From: Halobellus captivus
Lineage (GTDB): Archaea; Halobacteriota; Halobacteria; Halobacteriales; Haloferacaceae
DNA length: 64,000 nt
Direction: 5' to 3'
Assembly (NCBI RefSeq): GCF_003697845.1
Contig: NZ_RDQE01000002.1
Coordinates: forward strand, 277,818-341,817
Positions 7,742 to 15,770 of this stretch are shown here, piece by piece. Under the pieces are notes generated by a model, which worked only from the letters and a program-made list of their open reading frames with translations, was not told where the DNA came from and did not search any database. How positions within the stretch are numbered: the first letter of the stretch is position 1; each line of letters opens with the position of its first letter. The position numbers and the translations under genes are program-made.

Positions 7742-8539
7742 ATGGATCTCGATATCGACGGGAACGTAGCACTGACGACGGCATCGAGCGACGGCCTCGG
7801 AAACGCGGCCGCGACCGCGCTCGCCCGCGAGGGCGCCAACGTCGTGATCAACGGCCGCGACGAGGACCGACTCGAAGCGGCCGCCGAGGAACTGCGCGAG
7901 GAGGCGGCGGGCGACGCGCGCGTCCACCCCGTCCAGGGCGATCTGACGGACGAGGACGACGTGGTCGGGCTCGTCGACGAGACGCTCGAGGAGTTCGGCC
8001 GGCTCGACCACCTCGTCACCTCCGCCGGCGGTCCGCCGTCGGGTCCGTTCCTGGAGACCGACGAGGAGGACTGGTATCACGCGTACGACCTGCTCGTGAT
8101 GAGCGTCGTCCGGCTCTGCCGCGAGGCGGCCGATCCGCTCCAGGAGGGCGACGGCGGCACCATCGTCAACGTCACCTCCCGGTCGGTCAAGGAGGCTATC
8201 GACGGGCTCGTGCTCTCGAACTCGGTCCGCATGAGCGTGATCGGACTGGAGAAGACGCTCTCGAAGGAGCTCGCTCCCGACGTGCGCGCGAACGCCGTCC
8301 TTCCCGGTCCGCACGAGACGAGCCGGATCGAGGACCTCGTGACCCAGGCCGTCGAGCGCGGCGAGTACGACACCTACGAGGAGGGCCTCGCCGCCTGGGG
8401 CGAGGGGATCCCGGTCGAGCGCATCGGCGACCCGATGGAGCTCGGTAACACCGTCGCGTTCCTCTCCTCGCCGAAGGCCGGCTACATCAACGGCCAGTCG
8501 GTCGTCCTCGACGGCGGCGCGGGCAACGCGAACCTGTAG
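7742..8539 (+). CDS. Atypical short-chain dehydrogenase/reductase family protein
   Basis: 265 residues from ATG at 7742. The fold is SDR: an N-terminal nucleotide-binding segment reading TTASSDGLGNA, VVINGRDEDRLE, DLTDEDDV, LVTSAGGPPSG in place of NNAG, and the C-terminal NTVAFLSSPKAGYINGQ plus VLDGG signature. The usual catalytic Tyr-x-x-x-Lys is absent; the aligned stretch reads LSNSVR at residues 158-163. A known sub-lineage of SDRs often annotated as 3-oxoacyl-ACP reductase shares this change. Function is therefore uncertain: it may use other residues or may not be an oxidoreductase. The neighbouring CoA transferase suggests acyl-CoA chemistry, but that is inference. Confidence 0.82.
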   Translation: MDLDIDGNVALTTASSDGLGNAAATALAREGANVVINGRDEDRLEAAAEELREEAAGDARVHPVQGDLTDEDDVVGLVDETLEEFGRLDHLVTSAGGPPSGPFLETDEEDWYHAYDLLVMSVVRLCREAADPLQEGDGGTIVNVTSRSVKEAIDGLVLSNSVRMSVIGLEKTLSKELAPDVRANAVLPGPHETSRIEDLVTQAVERGEYDTYEEGLAAWGEGIPVERIGDPMELGNTVAFLSSPKAGYINGQSVVLDGGAGNANL

Positions 8540-8591
8540 GGACCGGTCGAAGCCGTCCCCCATCGCGGTCGTCGACCCGAACGGTGAACAC

Positions 8592-8609
8592 CCCCGGACG
8601 CCTCCGGGG
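8592..8609 (+). promoter_or_regulatory. Hairpin immediately before the AEC transporter start
   Basis: CCCCGGA at 8592-8598 and TCCGGGG at 8603-8609 form a perfect 7-bp stem with loop CGCC, ending 3 nt before the ATG at 8613. If the transcript starts upstream, the stem would hide the initiation region. It could equally be a terminator stem for the SDR gene. Confidence 0.35.
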
Positions 8610-8612
8610 TCC

Positions 8613-9518
8613 ATGGACGTTCTTTTGCGGCTCCTCGGGATGCTCGCGGTGCTGCTCGTCGGCACGGGCCTCCGGAGCGTCGGCGTCCTCGATTCGTCCC
8701 GGACCGGCCGGCTCAACGCCGCCACCTACTACGTCGCGTTACCCTCCCTCGTCTTCGTCGCGACGTACGACCGATCGATCGCGGCCCTCCTCTCGGGCGC
8801 GCTCGTCGTCGCGGTCCTCGCCGCCCTGCTGGCCACGGCGGGGATCGCGTGGGTCCTCCACCGGAACCGCCCGGCCGCGCGTCGAAGCGTCGCGGTCGTC
8901 CAGTCGTACCACTCGAACCTCGGCTACCTCGGCCTGCCGCTCGTCGCCGCGACGTTCGATCCCGACGTGACCGCGCTCGCGAGCGTGGTCCTCGGCGTGG
9001 CGCTCCTGGTTCAGGTGCCGCTCACCGTCGCCGTGTTGAGCGTCGTCAACGGCGCCGACACGAGCGTCGTCCGGGAGGCGAGCACCCTCGCGCGGAACCC
9101 CGTCCTGATCGCGTTGGTCGCCGGGATCCTGATCGGTGCCGTCGGGGCTCCCGTACCCGTCGCGGTCGCGTCCGGACTCGACCGCCTCGGGTCGCTCGTG
9201 CTCCCGTTGGCGCTGCTCTGTGTCGGGGCGTCGCTCCGCGTCGACAGAGCGGTGGCCGACCCCGGCGCGACCGGGTGGGTCCTCGCGCTCAAACTCGGCT
9301 GTGCCCCGGCCATCGCGTGGGCGACGCTCGTCGGGTTCGGCGTCGACGCCGCGACGCTCACGGCCGGAGTCGTCATGCTCGGGACGCCGACGGCGGTCTC
9401 GACGTACGTGTTCGCGACCGAACTCGGCGGCGACGAGGCGTTCGCCTCCCGGAACGTGTTCGTGACGACCGTCGCGTCGGTCGCGTCGCTGTACGTACTC
9501 ATCGGACTGGTCGGGTGA
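8613..9518 (+). CDS. Auxin efflux carrier (AEC/BART) family transporter
   Basis: 301 residues, with about ten hydrophobic segments through the whole length. The N-terminal half has YYVALPSLVFVATYD near residue 39 and QSYHSNLGYLGLPL near residue 97, the Asn-x-x-x-x-Gly-x-Pro pattern typical of the AEC family. The second half repeats it with GVVMLGTPTAVSTYVFA near residue 252. AEC proteins export organic anions or, in plants, auxin; the haloarchaeal substrates are unknown. The gene stands alone on the plus strand, with a hairpin abutting its start. Confidence 0.85.
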   Translation: MDVLLRLLGMLAVLLVGTGLRSVGVLDSSRTGRLNAATYYVALPSLVFVATYDRSIAALLSGALVVAVLAALLATAGIAWVLHRNRPAARRSVAVVQSYHSNLGYLGLPLVAATFDPDVTALASVVLGVALLVQVPLTVAVLSVVNGADTSVVREASTLARNPVLIALVAGILIGAVGAPVPVAVASGLDRLGSLVLPLALLCVGASLRVDRAVADPGATGWVLALKLGCAPAIAWATLVGFGVDAATLTAGVVMLGTPTAVSTYVFATELGGDEAFASRNVFVTTVASVASLYVLIGLVG

Positions 9519-9547
9519 GAAGCGGGAACGGGACGGGGACCGACGGT

Positions 9548-9712
9548 TCAGGCCGGAAGCGTGTTGATGCCGTTTATCTCCACGTAGCCGAAGCCGCACT
9601 CCGGACACCGCCACTTCGTCTTCTCCCCGAGGTGGAGGGTCGTCGCCGCCGTCCGGTAGAACGCGTGCGTCTCGCCGCAGGCCGGACAGTCCACGTCCTT
9701 TTCGAGCGCCAT
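9548..9712 (-). CDS. Small CPxCG zinc-ribbon protein
   Basis: 54 residues from ATG at 9712. An upstream ATG at 9742 would add ten residues but does not fit the compact family. It carries two CPxCG knuckles, CPACGE near residue 9 and CPECGF near residue 36, joined by an aromatic and threonine-rich stretch, so it should bind one zinc as a complete zinc ribbon. It belongs to the abundant haloarchaeal zinc-finger micro-proteins, mostly of unknown role though some affect biofilm and growth in Haloferax. It is convergent with the AEC gene. Confidence 0.8.
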   Translation of the reverse strand: MALEKDVDCPACGETHAFYRTAATTLHLGEKTKWRCPECGFGYVEINGINTLPA

Positions 9713-9800
9713 GCGTACCGATGCGGGTACGTCGGGTTTCAAGCTATTGATCCGCAGAACGGCGAGAGGAGGCGAGGGAACCGACAGGCAGGGAGACGGG

Positions 9801-10199
9801 CTAGACGGCGGTGACCCACGCCTTGTACGTCGGGTCGAGCCCGTACACCTCCCGGAAGGCGCGCTCGATGAAGCCCGCGACGCGGTTCGCGTCCGACCGG
9901 GCAGTGACGACCGCGTTCGTTCCCTCGGCCTCCTCCGGAGTCACGAGCTCGTCGATCCGGAACTCGGGGAACTCCCCGAGCAGCTCCTTCAGCCGGTCGA
10001 GCTCCTCGTCGGTACAGTCCATCACGACCTCGGTGCCGGCGAGCTGGATCCACGGCGGGACCTCCCCGCCGTCCGTGACGTCGCTGTCGGGGTCGACGTC
10101 GACGGTCATCACGTCGCTCGAGCGGGCGCGGTGGGCCGCGGCCGCGTCCGCGTAAAGCGCCAGCCGCTCGGACTCCGTCGCGGCGTCGAATCGGGTCAT
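9801..10199 (-). CDS. Conserved haloarchaeal protein of unknown function
   Basis: 132 residues, acidic and soluble, without membrane segments or a signal peptide. The N-terminal half is predicted helical (AATESERLALYADAAAAHR). The rest alternates beta and helix, with a WIQLAGTEVVMDC segment near residue 50 and a DELDRL-like helix. I do not recognise a characterised family. The gene lies between the zinc-ribbon gene and the hisI operon on the same strand, with its own start at 10199 and no overlap with a neighbour. Confidence 0.7.
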   Translation of the reverse strand: MTRFDAATESERLALYADAAAAHRARSSDVMTVDVDPDSDVTDGGEVPPWIQLAGTEVVMDCTDEELDRLKELLGEFPEFRIDELVTPEEAEGTNAVVTARSDANRVAGFIERAFREVYGLDPTYKAWVTAV

Positions 10200-10279
10200 G
10201 CCGTCGTCTCGTCGCCCTCGAGACTTAAACTACGGCGGTCGCCGAGGCCGTCGCGGTGCCGGACCGCTGCGGAGCGACG

Positions 10280-11467
10280 CTACCCGCGTTCCGTCTCCGC
10301 GAGCACGTCGTCGACGATCGCGAGCGTCCGCTCCGCCTCGGCGACCCGGTCGTCGATCTCGCCGCGTTCGAGCAGGGACAGTTCGGCGTCGCCGAGGGCG
10401 TCCCGGACGACCGCGGCGCGTCGGAGCCGCTCGTACTCCGACGAACGGGCGAGGTCCCGGATCGACCGGAGGTCCGCGACCGTCCCGTCGTCGGCGATCC
10501 GCGAGGCGAGCGGGATCAGCTCGTCGATCTCGTAGGCCAGCTCGTCGCCGGGGGCGGGCGGCCACGCGAGCGTCAGCGGCTCCGCGTCGATCCGGTCGAG
10601 GAACGTCCGGTGGACGGCCACCGCCGTCCGGAGCGCCCCCACGTCCTCGACGTAGTGTTCGAGCTTCGAGTTGGAGTAGTCGGCGTACTCGAGCAGGGTC
10701 GGGATCGACTCCTCGCCGGCGGGGTGGTCGTCGACGTACTCGCGGAGGTCCGCCGGCGGGAGGTCGGCGTCGACGAAGGGGGTCGCGTCCGCGCGCTCGA
10801 GGAAGTCCAGGACGTCCCGGGCCGACGCCGACCGGTAGAACTCGCGGAACGCCTCGCGGACCGCGTCGTCGTAGCCCTCGATCGGCTCGCGGAGCCGGGA
10901 GACGTCGGCGTCGAGGTCGGCGTCCGCCATGTCGGCGACCGCTCGGAGTTCCTCCAACCGGTCCGCGAGCGCGCCGCGGGCGTCGGTGGCGGCCTTCCGT
11001 GCGCGCCGGTACGCGTCGACGGCGTCGTCGCGGTCGGACAGCAGGTCGACGTAGTCGCCGGCGGGCTCGAGCGCCTCGCGGGCCGCGGCGAAGTCCGACT
11101 CGGAGAGCCGGCGCTTGTCGACGGCCTCGTCGGCGGCGGCGAACGCGTCCGCCGCGGGGGTGTCGTCGTCGACGTCGACCGCGTTCGCGAACGCCCCCTC
11201 GAACTGGACGTAGGAGCCGAAGTCCCCGGTGCCGACCGCGTCCTCCTCGTACTGGTCGAGCACGCGGTGCGCCCGGCGATAGGCGTCGGCGGCGGCCTCG
11301 ACCCGCTCCTCCCCGAGGTCCGCGATCCGCGATTCGAGCCGGTCGAGCTCGTCGTACCGCTCGCGAAGCTCAGCGGCCGCCTCGCCGGCGGATCGGACCG
11401 GATCGTCGGGAGCACCGGGGTCGTCGCCGACGGCGTCGCTCGAATCGCCGCCGTCCAGTCCCGCCAT
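10280..11467 (-). CDS. Helical DUF7118-like protein of unknown function
   Basis: 395 residues from ATG at 11467. The sequence is almost entirely charged heptad-like helix, for example the AELRERYDELDRLESRIADL segment near residue 32 and DVSRLREPIEGYDDAVREAF near residue 183. It should fold as helical bundles or coiled coils. No enzyme motif is visible. The start codon overlaps the hisI stop as TGATG, so the two are translationally coupled. I place it in DUF7118 from memory of haloarchaeal annotations, and that assignment needs a profile search. Confidence 0.75.
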   Translation of the reverse strand: MAGLDGGDSSDAVGDDPGAPDDPVRSAGEAAAELRERYDELDRLESRIADLGEERVEAAADAYRRAHRVLDQYEEDAVGTGDFGSYVQFEGAFANAVDVDDDTPAADAFAAADEAVDKRRLSESDFAAAREALEPAGDYVDLLSDRDDAVDAYRRARKAATDARGALADRLEELRAVADMADADLDADVSRLREPIEGYDDAVREAFREFYRSASARDVLDFLERADATPFVDADLPPADLREYVDDHPAGEESIPTLLEYADYSNSKLEHYVEDVGALRTAVAVHRTFLDRIDAEPLTLAWPPAPGDELAYEIDELIPLASRIADDGTVADLRSIRDLARSSEYERLRRAAVVRDALGDAELSLLERGEIDDRVAEAERTLAIVDDVLAETERG

Positions 11468-11847
11468 CAGTACACCTCGTCGGGGTCGAAGACCTCCTCG
11501 CCGACGTGCTCGCCGTCGATCGTGCGGTGGAAACACGACCGATGGCCGGTGTGACACGCGCCGACCGACTGGTCGACGAGGTACAACAGGGTGTCGGCGT
11601 CGCAGTCGACGCGGATCTCCTCGACGGTCTGGGTGTGTCCCGAGGAGCCGCCCTTGTGCCACAGCTCCTCGCGCGACCTGGAGTAGTAGTGCGCCTCGCC
11701 CGTCTCGCGGGTCCGCTCGAGCGCCTCCGGCGAGACGTACGCGAGCATCAACACCTCGCCGTCCTCGGCGTCCTGTGCGATCGCGGGGACCAGTCCGTCC
11801 TCGCCGAAATCCACCGTCACGTCGGCGTCCGCGTCGACCTCACTCAT
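11467..11847 (-). CDS. hisI: Phosphoribosyl-AMP cyclohydrolase
   Basis: 126 residues from ATG at 11847. HisI opens the ring of phosphoribosyl-AMP in histidine synthesis. The characteristic blocks are all present: [36 protein letters not shown] in pieces near residue 53, [14 protein letters not shown] with Asp residues for Mg, and [11 protein letters not shown] near residue 97 with zinc-binding cysteines. It is the single-domain archaeal form without the HisE pyrophosphohydrolase. Its stop codon overlaps the start of the DUF7118-like gene. Confidence 0.96.
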   Translation of the reverse strand: MSEVDADADVTVDFGEDGLVPAIAQDAEDGEVLMLAYVSPEALERTRETGEAHYYSRSREELWHKGGSSGHTQTVEEIRVDCDADTLLYLVDQSVGACHTGHRSCFHRTIDGEHVGEEVFDPDEVY

Positions 11848-11924
11848 ACCTCGCCGGAGGCGGGCCCCTCGAATAGGCCTTTTGTCTGTTCTCGCGTCCA
11901 TCCGCTCCGGCCGCGACGCCGGAC

Positions 11925-12440
11925 CTACTCCCGGCGCAACACGAGCGCGTCGCCGTCGGCGTACGCGTCCGGCCGCCGGTCGACGAGGTCGAACCCGCAC
12001 GCCTCGTAGAGCGCGAGCGCGGCGTCGTTGTCGGGGTGTGCCTGGAGGGTCACGGGCCCGGCCGCGGCGTCGACGACCGCCGCGAGGAGCCCGCGGGCAC
12101 GGCCCTGCCGGCGGAAGTCGGGGGCGACGACGAGCTCGGCGAGGTGACAGCCGGAGCGGGTCGGCGCGTCGACCGGGAGCGCGTAGCCGACGACGCGGTC
12201 CGCGTCGGAGGGGACGCGTCCGTCGCCGGAGCCGATCGCGTTGGAGCCGCTCTCGTCGAGGGTACTCCCGTCGGAGCCGCCCCCGGCGACGCTCACGAAC
12301 CCCGCCCCGACCGCGACCCCGTACTCGAGAAGGTCCGGGCTCGGCCGTCGAAGGTGCGTCTGGAGGGTCCGAACCCGGTCGGCGTCGGCGGGGCCGATCG
12401 GGCGGACGCGCGGGTCGGAGACGGCCTCGAGGTCGGCCAT
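11925..12440 (-). CDS. GNAT family N-acetyltransferase
   Basis: 171 residues from ATG at 12440, 5 bp after the DUF92 stop. Acetyl-CoA binding is indicated by [20 protein letters not shown] near residue 112, which holds the Q/R-x-x-G-x-G/A loop, and by the terminal [19 protein letters not shown] pattern typical of RimI-like enzymes. An insertion rich in Gly, Ser and Asp (about residues 55-75) is unusual and probably a surface loop. The substrate is unknown. It is likely co-transcribed with the DUF92 gene upstream. Confidence 0.85.
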   Translation of the reverse strand: MADLEAVSDPRVRPIGPADADRVRTLQTHLRRPSPDLLEYGVAVGAGFVSVAGGGSDGSTLDESGSNAIGSGDGRVPSDADRVVGYALPVDAPTRSGCHLAELVVAPDFRRQGRARGLLAAVVDAAAGPVTLQAHPDNDAALALYEACGFDLVDRRPDAYADGDALVLRRE

Positions 12441-12445
12441 CGAGA

Positions 12446-13876
12446 TCACCCGATCACGACGCCGACGCCGACCGCGAGGGCCGCGCCGGAGAGGGTCGCG
12501 AGGAAGTTCACCGTCTGGTTGCCGATCCGGCCCCCCTCGATCAGCGCGCCGAGAACGCTGTCGACGGTCATCCCGACGGCGCCGGCGGCGACGACGACCC
12601 CGCCGCCGAGGAGGGTGCCGCCGACGACCGGGTCGACGACCGGCAGCGGGGCCGCGGCGAGGAACGCGATCAGCGCGGCTCCGGCGAGCCCGGCGACCTC
12701 GCCCTGCCAGGTGACGGCCCCGTCGGTTCCGGGCTCGACCGGTCGGAGCGTCGTGATGAGTCGGGGGGCGTCGAAGAGCCCGCCGATCTCCGAGGAGAGC
12801 GTGTCCGCCATCGCGGTGGAGACCGCGCCGGCGAACGCGAGCCGAAAGACGGACTCGGGCACGCCGACGTGGGGGGCCGCGGCGTACCCGAGGAGCGCGA
12901 CGAGCGCGACCGCGGAGTTGGCGAGGACGTTCCCCGTCCCGCGTGCGCCCTGGTTCTCCTGGGCGACGCCGCGGTCGGCCTTCTCGTCGAATCGGTACTT
13001 CGAGGCGAGACCGCCGACCGCGTAGAACGCCATCAGCGTGAGGAACCAGGCCACGCCGCCGAGCACGACGGTGAGAAGCGAGAGCAACACTCCCGTGAGC
13101 ATCCCCGGGACCGAGGCGGCCCCGAGCGCGTACGAGGCGTACCCGAGCCCGGCCGTCACGGCGAGCGCCGCGACGACGCCGACGGCGGTCACGGTCGGAT
13201 CGAGCGCCGTGAACCCCCACGCGACCAGCGCGACGATGACGACCGTGATGTGCGCGTCCCGCGCGTACACGAGCGATCGGACGAGCGCCGCGGTCAGGAC
13301 CGCGACGGCTCCGAGGAACGCGAACGCGGGAAGCGAGCCGACGAGCGCGTCGAACCCGCCGGCGGGGAGGAAGCCGGCGGGCGCCGCGGCGGCGGCAGTG
13401 GCGCTCGCGTCGGGCGAAGCGGCCGAACCGCCTCCGAGGAGGATCGCGATCGCGCCGGAGACGACCTGACCGGCGACCGCGGCGACGCCGCCGGCGACGA
13501 GGTAGGCGGCGACGAGCCGGAACTCGTCCTCGGAGCGGATACGGACGAGCTCGCGCCCGAACCGTCCGCCGCCGACGGCGAGCGCGGCCGCCGCGAACGC
13601 GCCGGCGGGCAGCGGAACGGGGGGGACGGTGGCGACCGCCGCGAGTCCCGCGAGCGCGAGCGCGAACGCACCGACGCCGTAGAGGCGCTCCTCCTCCCTG
13701 TCGCCCGGGAGCGCGAGGACTTCGAACCACTCCCCGTCGCGGATTCCGAGGAGGAACACCCCGGCGACGACCAGGAAGGGAACGGGGGCAGCGTAGCCGA
13801 GCGCCGGCGTGAGCGCCGCGAGCGCGGCCACCGCGGCGAACACGCTCGCGCGTCTGACCCTCCGATACACGTCCAC
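12446..13876 (-). CDS. DUF92 family membrane protein (phytyl/polyprenyl-phosphate kinase-like)
   Basis: 476 residues with about a dozen hydrophobic helices. The C-terminal half carries the DUF92 hallmarks: [32 protein letters not shown] near residue 305, a [10 protein letters not shown] segment near residue 358 and the closing GGTLLGG...[14 protein letters not shown] pattern. Plant and cyanobacterial DUF92 proteins (VTE6) phosphorylate phytyl phosphate; in archaea a polyprenol or geranylgeranyl role is plausible but untested. The N-terminal half is an extra membrane region. A TATA-like GGTTAAGT (plus 13903-13911) sits about 27 bp before the start. Confidence 0.83.
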   Translation of the reverse strand: MDVYRRVRRASVFAAVAALAALTPALGYAAPVPFLVVAGVFLLGIRDGEWFEVLALPGDREEERLYGVGAFALALAGLAAVATVPPVPLPAGAFAAAALAVGGGRFGRELVRIRSEDEFRLVAAYLVAGGVAAVAGQVVSGAIAILLGGGSAASPDASATAAAAAPAGFLPAGGFDALVGSLPAFAFLGAVAVLTAALVRSLVYARDAHITVVIVALVAWGFTALDPTVTAVGVVAALAVTAGLGYASYALGAASVPGMLTGVLLSLLTVVLGGVAWFLTLMAFYAVGGLASKYRFDEKADRGVAQENQGARGTGNVLANSAVALVALLGYAAAPHVGVPESVFRLAFAGAVSTAMADTLSSEIGGLFDAPRLITTLRPVEPGTDGAVTWQGEVAGLAGAALIAFLAAAPLPVVDPVVGGTLLGGGVVVAAGAVGMTVDSVLGALIEGGRIGNQTVNFLATLSGAALAVGVGVVIG

Positions 13877-13995
13877 GAGTATCCCCGACGACCACTTAAC
13901 CCTCCCGACAACGGGGCGGTGACCCGACCGATGGAGCGAGGAAAGGTGGAGACGCCAAACGGACGAACGCGGCGGTACCGCGAGGAAAAGGGGGT

Positions 13996-14140
13996 GGACG
14001 GGAGAAGGGGAGGAAACGGACGACGGACGGGAGAAGGGGAGGAAACGGACGACGGACGGGAGAAGGGGAGGAAACGGACGACGGACGGGAGAAGGGGAGG
14101 AAACGGACGACTGACGGGAGAAGGGGAGGAAACGGACCCG
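13996..14140. repeat. 29-bp tandem repeat, five copies, purine-rich
   Basis: A 29-bp unit beginning GGACGGGAGAAGG starts at 13996, 14025, 14054, 14083 and, as a variant starting TGACGGG, at 14112. The copies are contiguous with no spacers. One strand is almost all purine apart from a few C. The array lies between the DUF92 promoter and the stop of a 38-residue gene and contains no convincing reading frame. Confidence 0.9.
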
Positions 14141-14146
14141 TCCGGC

Positions 14147-14263
14147 TCAGTACCGGTACTCGTTGAACTGGACCGCGTGACCCTCGATGACCGGAATCGT
14201 GCTCTCCGGCTCGGGCTCCGGGTCGTCGTCCGCGGCCGTGTCGTGTGAGTCAACCGCTGTCAT
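14147..14263 (-). CDS. 38-residue acidic micro-protein
   Basis: ATG at 14263, stop TGA at 14147-14149. The peptide begins MTAVDSHDT, has an acidic middle DDDPEPEPE and ends in a less acidic segment, IPVIEGHAVQFNEYRY. The structured-looking C-terminus (alternating hydrophobic residues, four aromatics) and the typical haloarchaeal codon use suggest a real gene. I do not recognise a family. The right end of the tnpB element lies 36 bp upstream, so its native promoter may have been displaced. The 29-bp tandem array begins directly after the stop. Confidence 0.55.
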   Translation of the reverse strand: MTAVDSHDTAADDDPEPEPESTIPVIEGHAVQFNEYRY

Positions 14264-14294
14264 ACTCCGGTAGTTACCGTACTCCTACTTGAAC

Positions 14295-14480
14295 GTTACC
14301 CCGCGCACGGTGGCGCGGGGAATCCTGCTCTCACGAGGGCAGACTTCCTGTTTCGATGACGTGACTTGCAGACACAGACTCAAACTGAGTTGTGTCCGTA
14401 GCCGTCACAGTCTCTACAGGCGTTGATTCGGGCCATCCCAGCCCTACTTCAGCAAAGCCTCGCTGCAACACGTTCATCGC
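14295..14480 (-). ncRNA. Predicted omega/reRNA of the tnpB element
   Basis: TnpB nucleases use a right-end RNA that overlaps the 3' part of tnpB and ends just past the terminal hairpin, with the guide copied from flanking DNA. Here that RNA would run on the minus strand from inside tnpB (about 14480), through the stop at 14331 and the hairpin 14299-14320, into the flank near 14290. Sense overlapping transcripts of this kind are known from Halobacterium tnpB genes. Boundaries are inferred, not measured. Confidence 0.4.
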
Positions 14481-15572
14481 CGCATTCGCATCCCTATCCG
14501 TCTCGAACCCACACGCCGGACACGAATGTTCCCTGACCCAGATTGGCTTCGCTGTCTCCACACCACACGACGCGCACTCCTTCGTCGTCCCTCTTGCCTC
14601 GACCTGAACGACGTGAGCACCGTAGAGGTCGGCTTTGTATTCGAGGAGCGTGATGAACTGTCTCCACGCCGCATCCTGCTTGTTTCGGGCGTTCCCGTCG
14701 CCCTGAAGCATACTCTGGATGTGTAGGTCTTCCACGAACACCGCGTCGTACTCCTTGACGAGCCACGTCGTGATCTTGTGCTGGTAGTCCAGCACTTTTC
14801 GACGAATGTGGCGTTTGATCGTGGCGACCCTCTGGCGTTGTCGCTCGTAGTTGTTCGATCCGTGTTGCTTCCGCGAGAGTTTGCGTTGCTCGCGGCGAAG
14901 ACGCTCGTAGTCGTCCTCGAGATCAATCCAATCCACGGTCTTGCCATCCGATGTGTGGATGTAGTTCTGGATGCCGAGGTCGATCCCAACGCTGTTGCTC
15001 GCGTCCAGCGAGTCTACGTCGGGTTTCTCGGGCAAGTGGGCATCGTCGGTTTCCAGACCGAAGGAGACGAACCACTCGCCAGTCGTCTCTTTTTTGATCG
15101 TGACCTCTTTGATCGTGGCGTGGTCAGGAATCGGACGAGAATACCGGATTTTCACCCACCCGATTTTGCTGAAGTGCACGTATGCGTACTTGTCGTAGCC
15201 CCTCTTTTCATCGAGGTCAAAACCAGACTGATTGTACGTCACGCTTCGGTACTCGGTCGGTGATTGTCGTTTGAGCCGACCAACGTTGTACCCTTTCTGT
15301 TTCTTTTTACGAAGGTTCGAGAGGTTACGGTGGAAACGAGCGACGGTAGCTTGTGCGGCTTTCGAGTACAACTCACCGAACACCGGCCACTTGCGTTTCC
15401 ACGCGGGGAGTTTGTTGTTCTGGTCGTACTCGCTGGGTTTGTCGTCCTCGGGGCTGTTCGTGTAGTCCCAGCGGACGTGGTTGTAGAGTTGGCGATGAAC
15501 GTCTAGATGGAATTCCAGATCAGCCGCTACCTCTTGTGTCGGATAGGCGTGGTAGCGGTGACTGTATTCCAT
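14331..15572 (-). CDS. tnpB: RNA-guided endonuclease TnpB (IS200/IS605 OrfB)
   Basis: 413 residues, full length for haloarchaeal TnpB. All RuvC-type catalytic positions are present: Asp198 in GIDLG, Glu281 in VFVEDL and Asp361 in DRDANAAMN. The zinc ribbon uses Cys333/Cys336 and Cys351/Cys354. The N-terminal part (about 1-190) is the nucleic-acid recognition lobe, and an Arg/Lys-rich helical segment follows at about 220-260. TnpB is an RNA-guided DNA nuclease and the ancestor of Cas12; it promotes retention of the element. No tnpA is nearby, so movement would need a transposase in trans. The intact active site suggests the protein can still cut. Confidence 0.93.
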   Translation of the reverse strand: MEYSHRYHAYPTQEVAADLEFHLDVHRQLYNHVRWDYTNSPEDDKPSEYDQNNKLPAWKRKWPVFGELYSKAAQATVARFHRNLSNLRKKKQKGYNVGRLKRQSPTEYRSVTYNQSGFDLDEKRGYDKYAYVHFSKIGWVKIRYSRPIPDHATIKEVTIKKETTGEWFVSFGLETDDAHLPEKPDVDSLDASNSVGIDLGIQNYIHTSDGKTVDWIDLEDDYERLRREQRKLSRKQHGSNNYERQRQRVATIKRHIRRKVLDYQHKITTWLVKEYDAVFVEDLHIQSMLQGDGNARNKQDAAWRQFITLLEYKADLYGAHVVQVEARGTTKECASCGVETAKPIWVREHSCPACGFETDRDANAAMNVLQRGFAEVGLGWPESTPVETVTATDTTQFESVSASHVIETGSLPS

Positions 15573-15770
15573 CGCTGTCTGCTGATTATCGATGTGTTCA
15601 TTTGATGGTTTGTATCACGAGTTGTCGGCTTCATCCCCGACCACGGTGGGTCGAGGTATTCGCCTCGCTGACCAGTATAAATGATCCGGTAAGAACGTCC
15701 GGATCCGGGCGCGGGGTCGACCCGGATCCGTCCGGGTCCGGCCGGAGAGGCGACGTCCGGTACCGTTCGG

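Larger units (their letters stand above)
14290..15676 (-). mobile_element. IS200/IS605-family (IS1341-type) element with solo tnpB
   Basis: The element spans a complete tnpB and both subterminal hairpins, with no tnpA. The right end (minus-strand 3' side) has CCCCGCGC at 14299-14306 pairing with GCGCGGGG at 14313-14320. The left end has CGAGG at 15652-15656 pairing with CCTCG at 15663-15667. On the minus strand the left end is preceded by TTTAT (plus 15677-15681), which could be the target/TAM motif. Exact ends are inferred. G+C is clearly lower than in the flanking genes. It lies between a micro-protein gene and a HAD gene. Confidence 0.75.

Noticed and set aside
13996..14140. CRISPR array
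   Set aside because: The unit length of 29 bp is in the CRISPR range, but copies are contiguous without spacers and no cas gene is nearby.
11882..14248. 788-codon plus-strand frame covering the GNAT and DUF92 genes
   Set aside because: It is the mirror frame of two well-supported minus-strand genes and runs through the 29-bp tandem array, giving monotonous Arg/Gly/Glu sequence.
14299..14320. Intrinsic terminator for the tnpB gene
   Set aside because: The stem is followed by TAACGTTCAAG, not a U-run, and its position at the element edge matches a subterminal IS200/IS605 hairpin.
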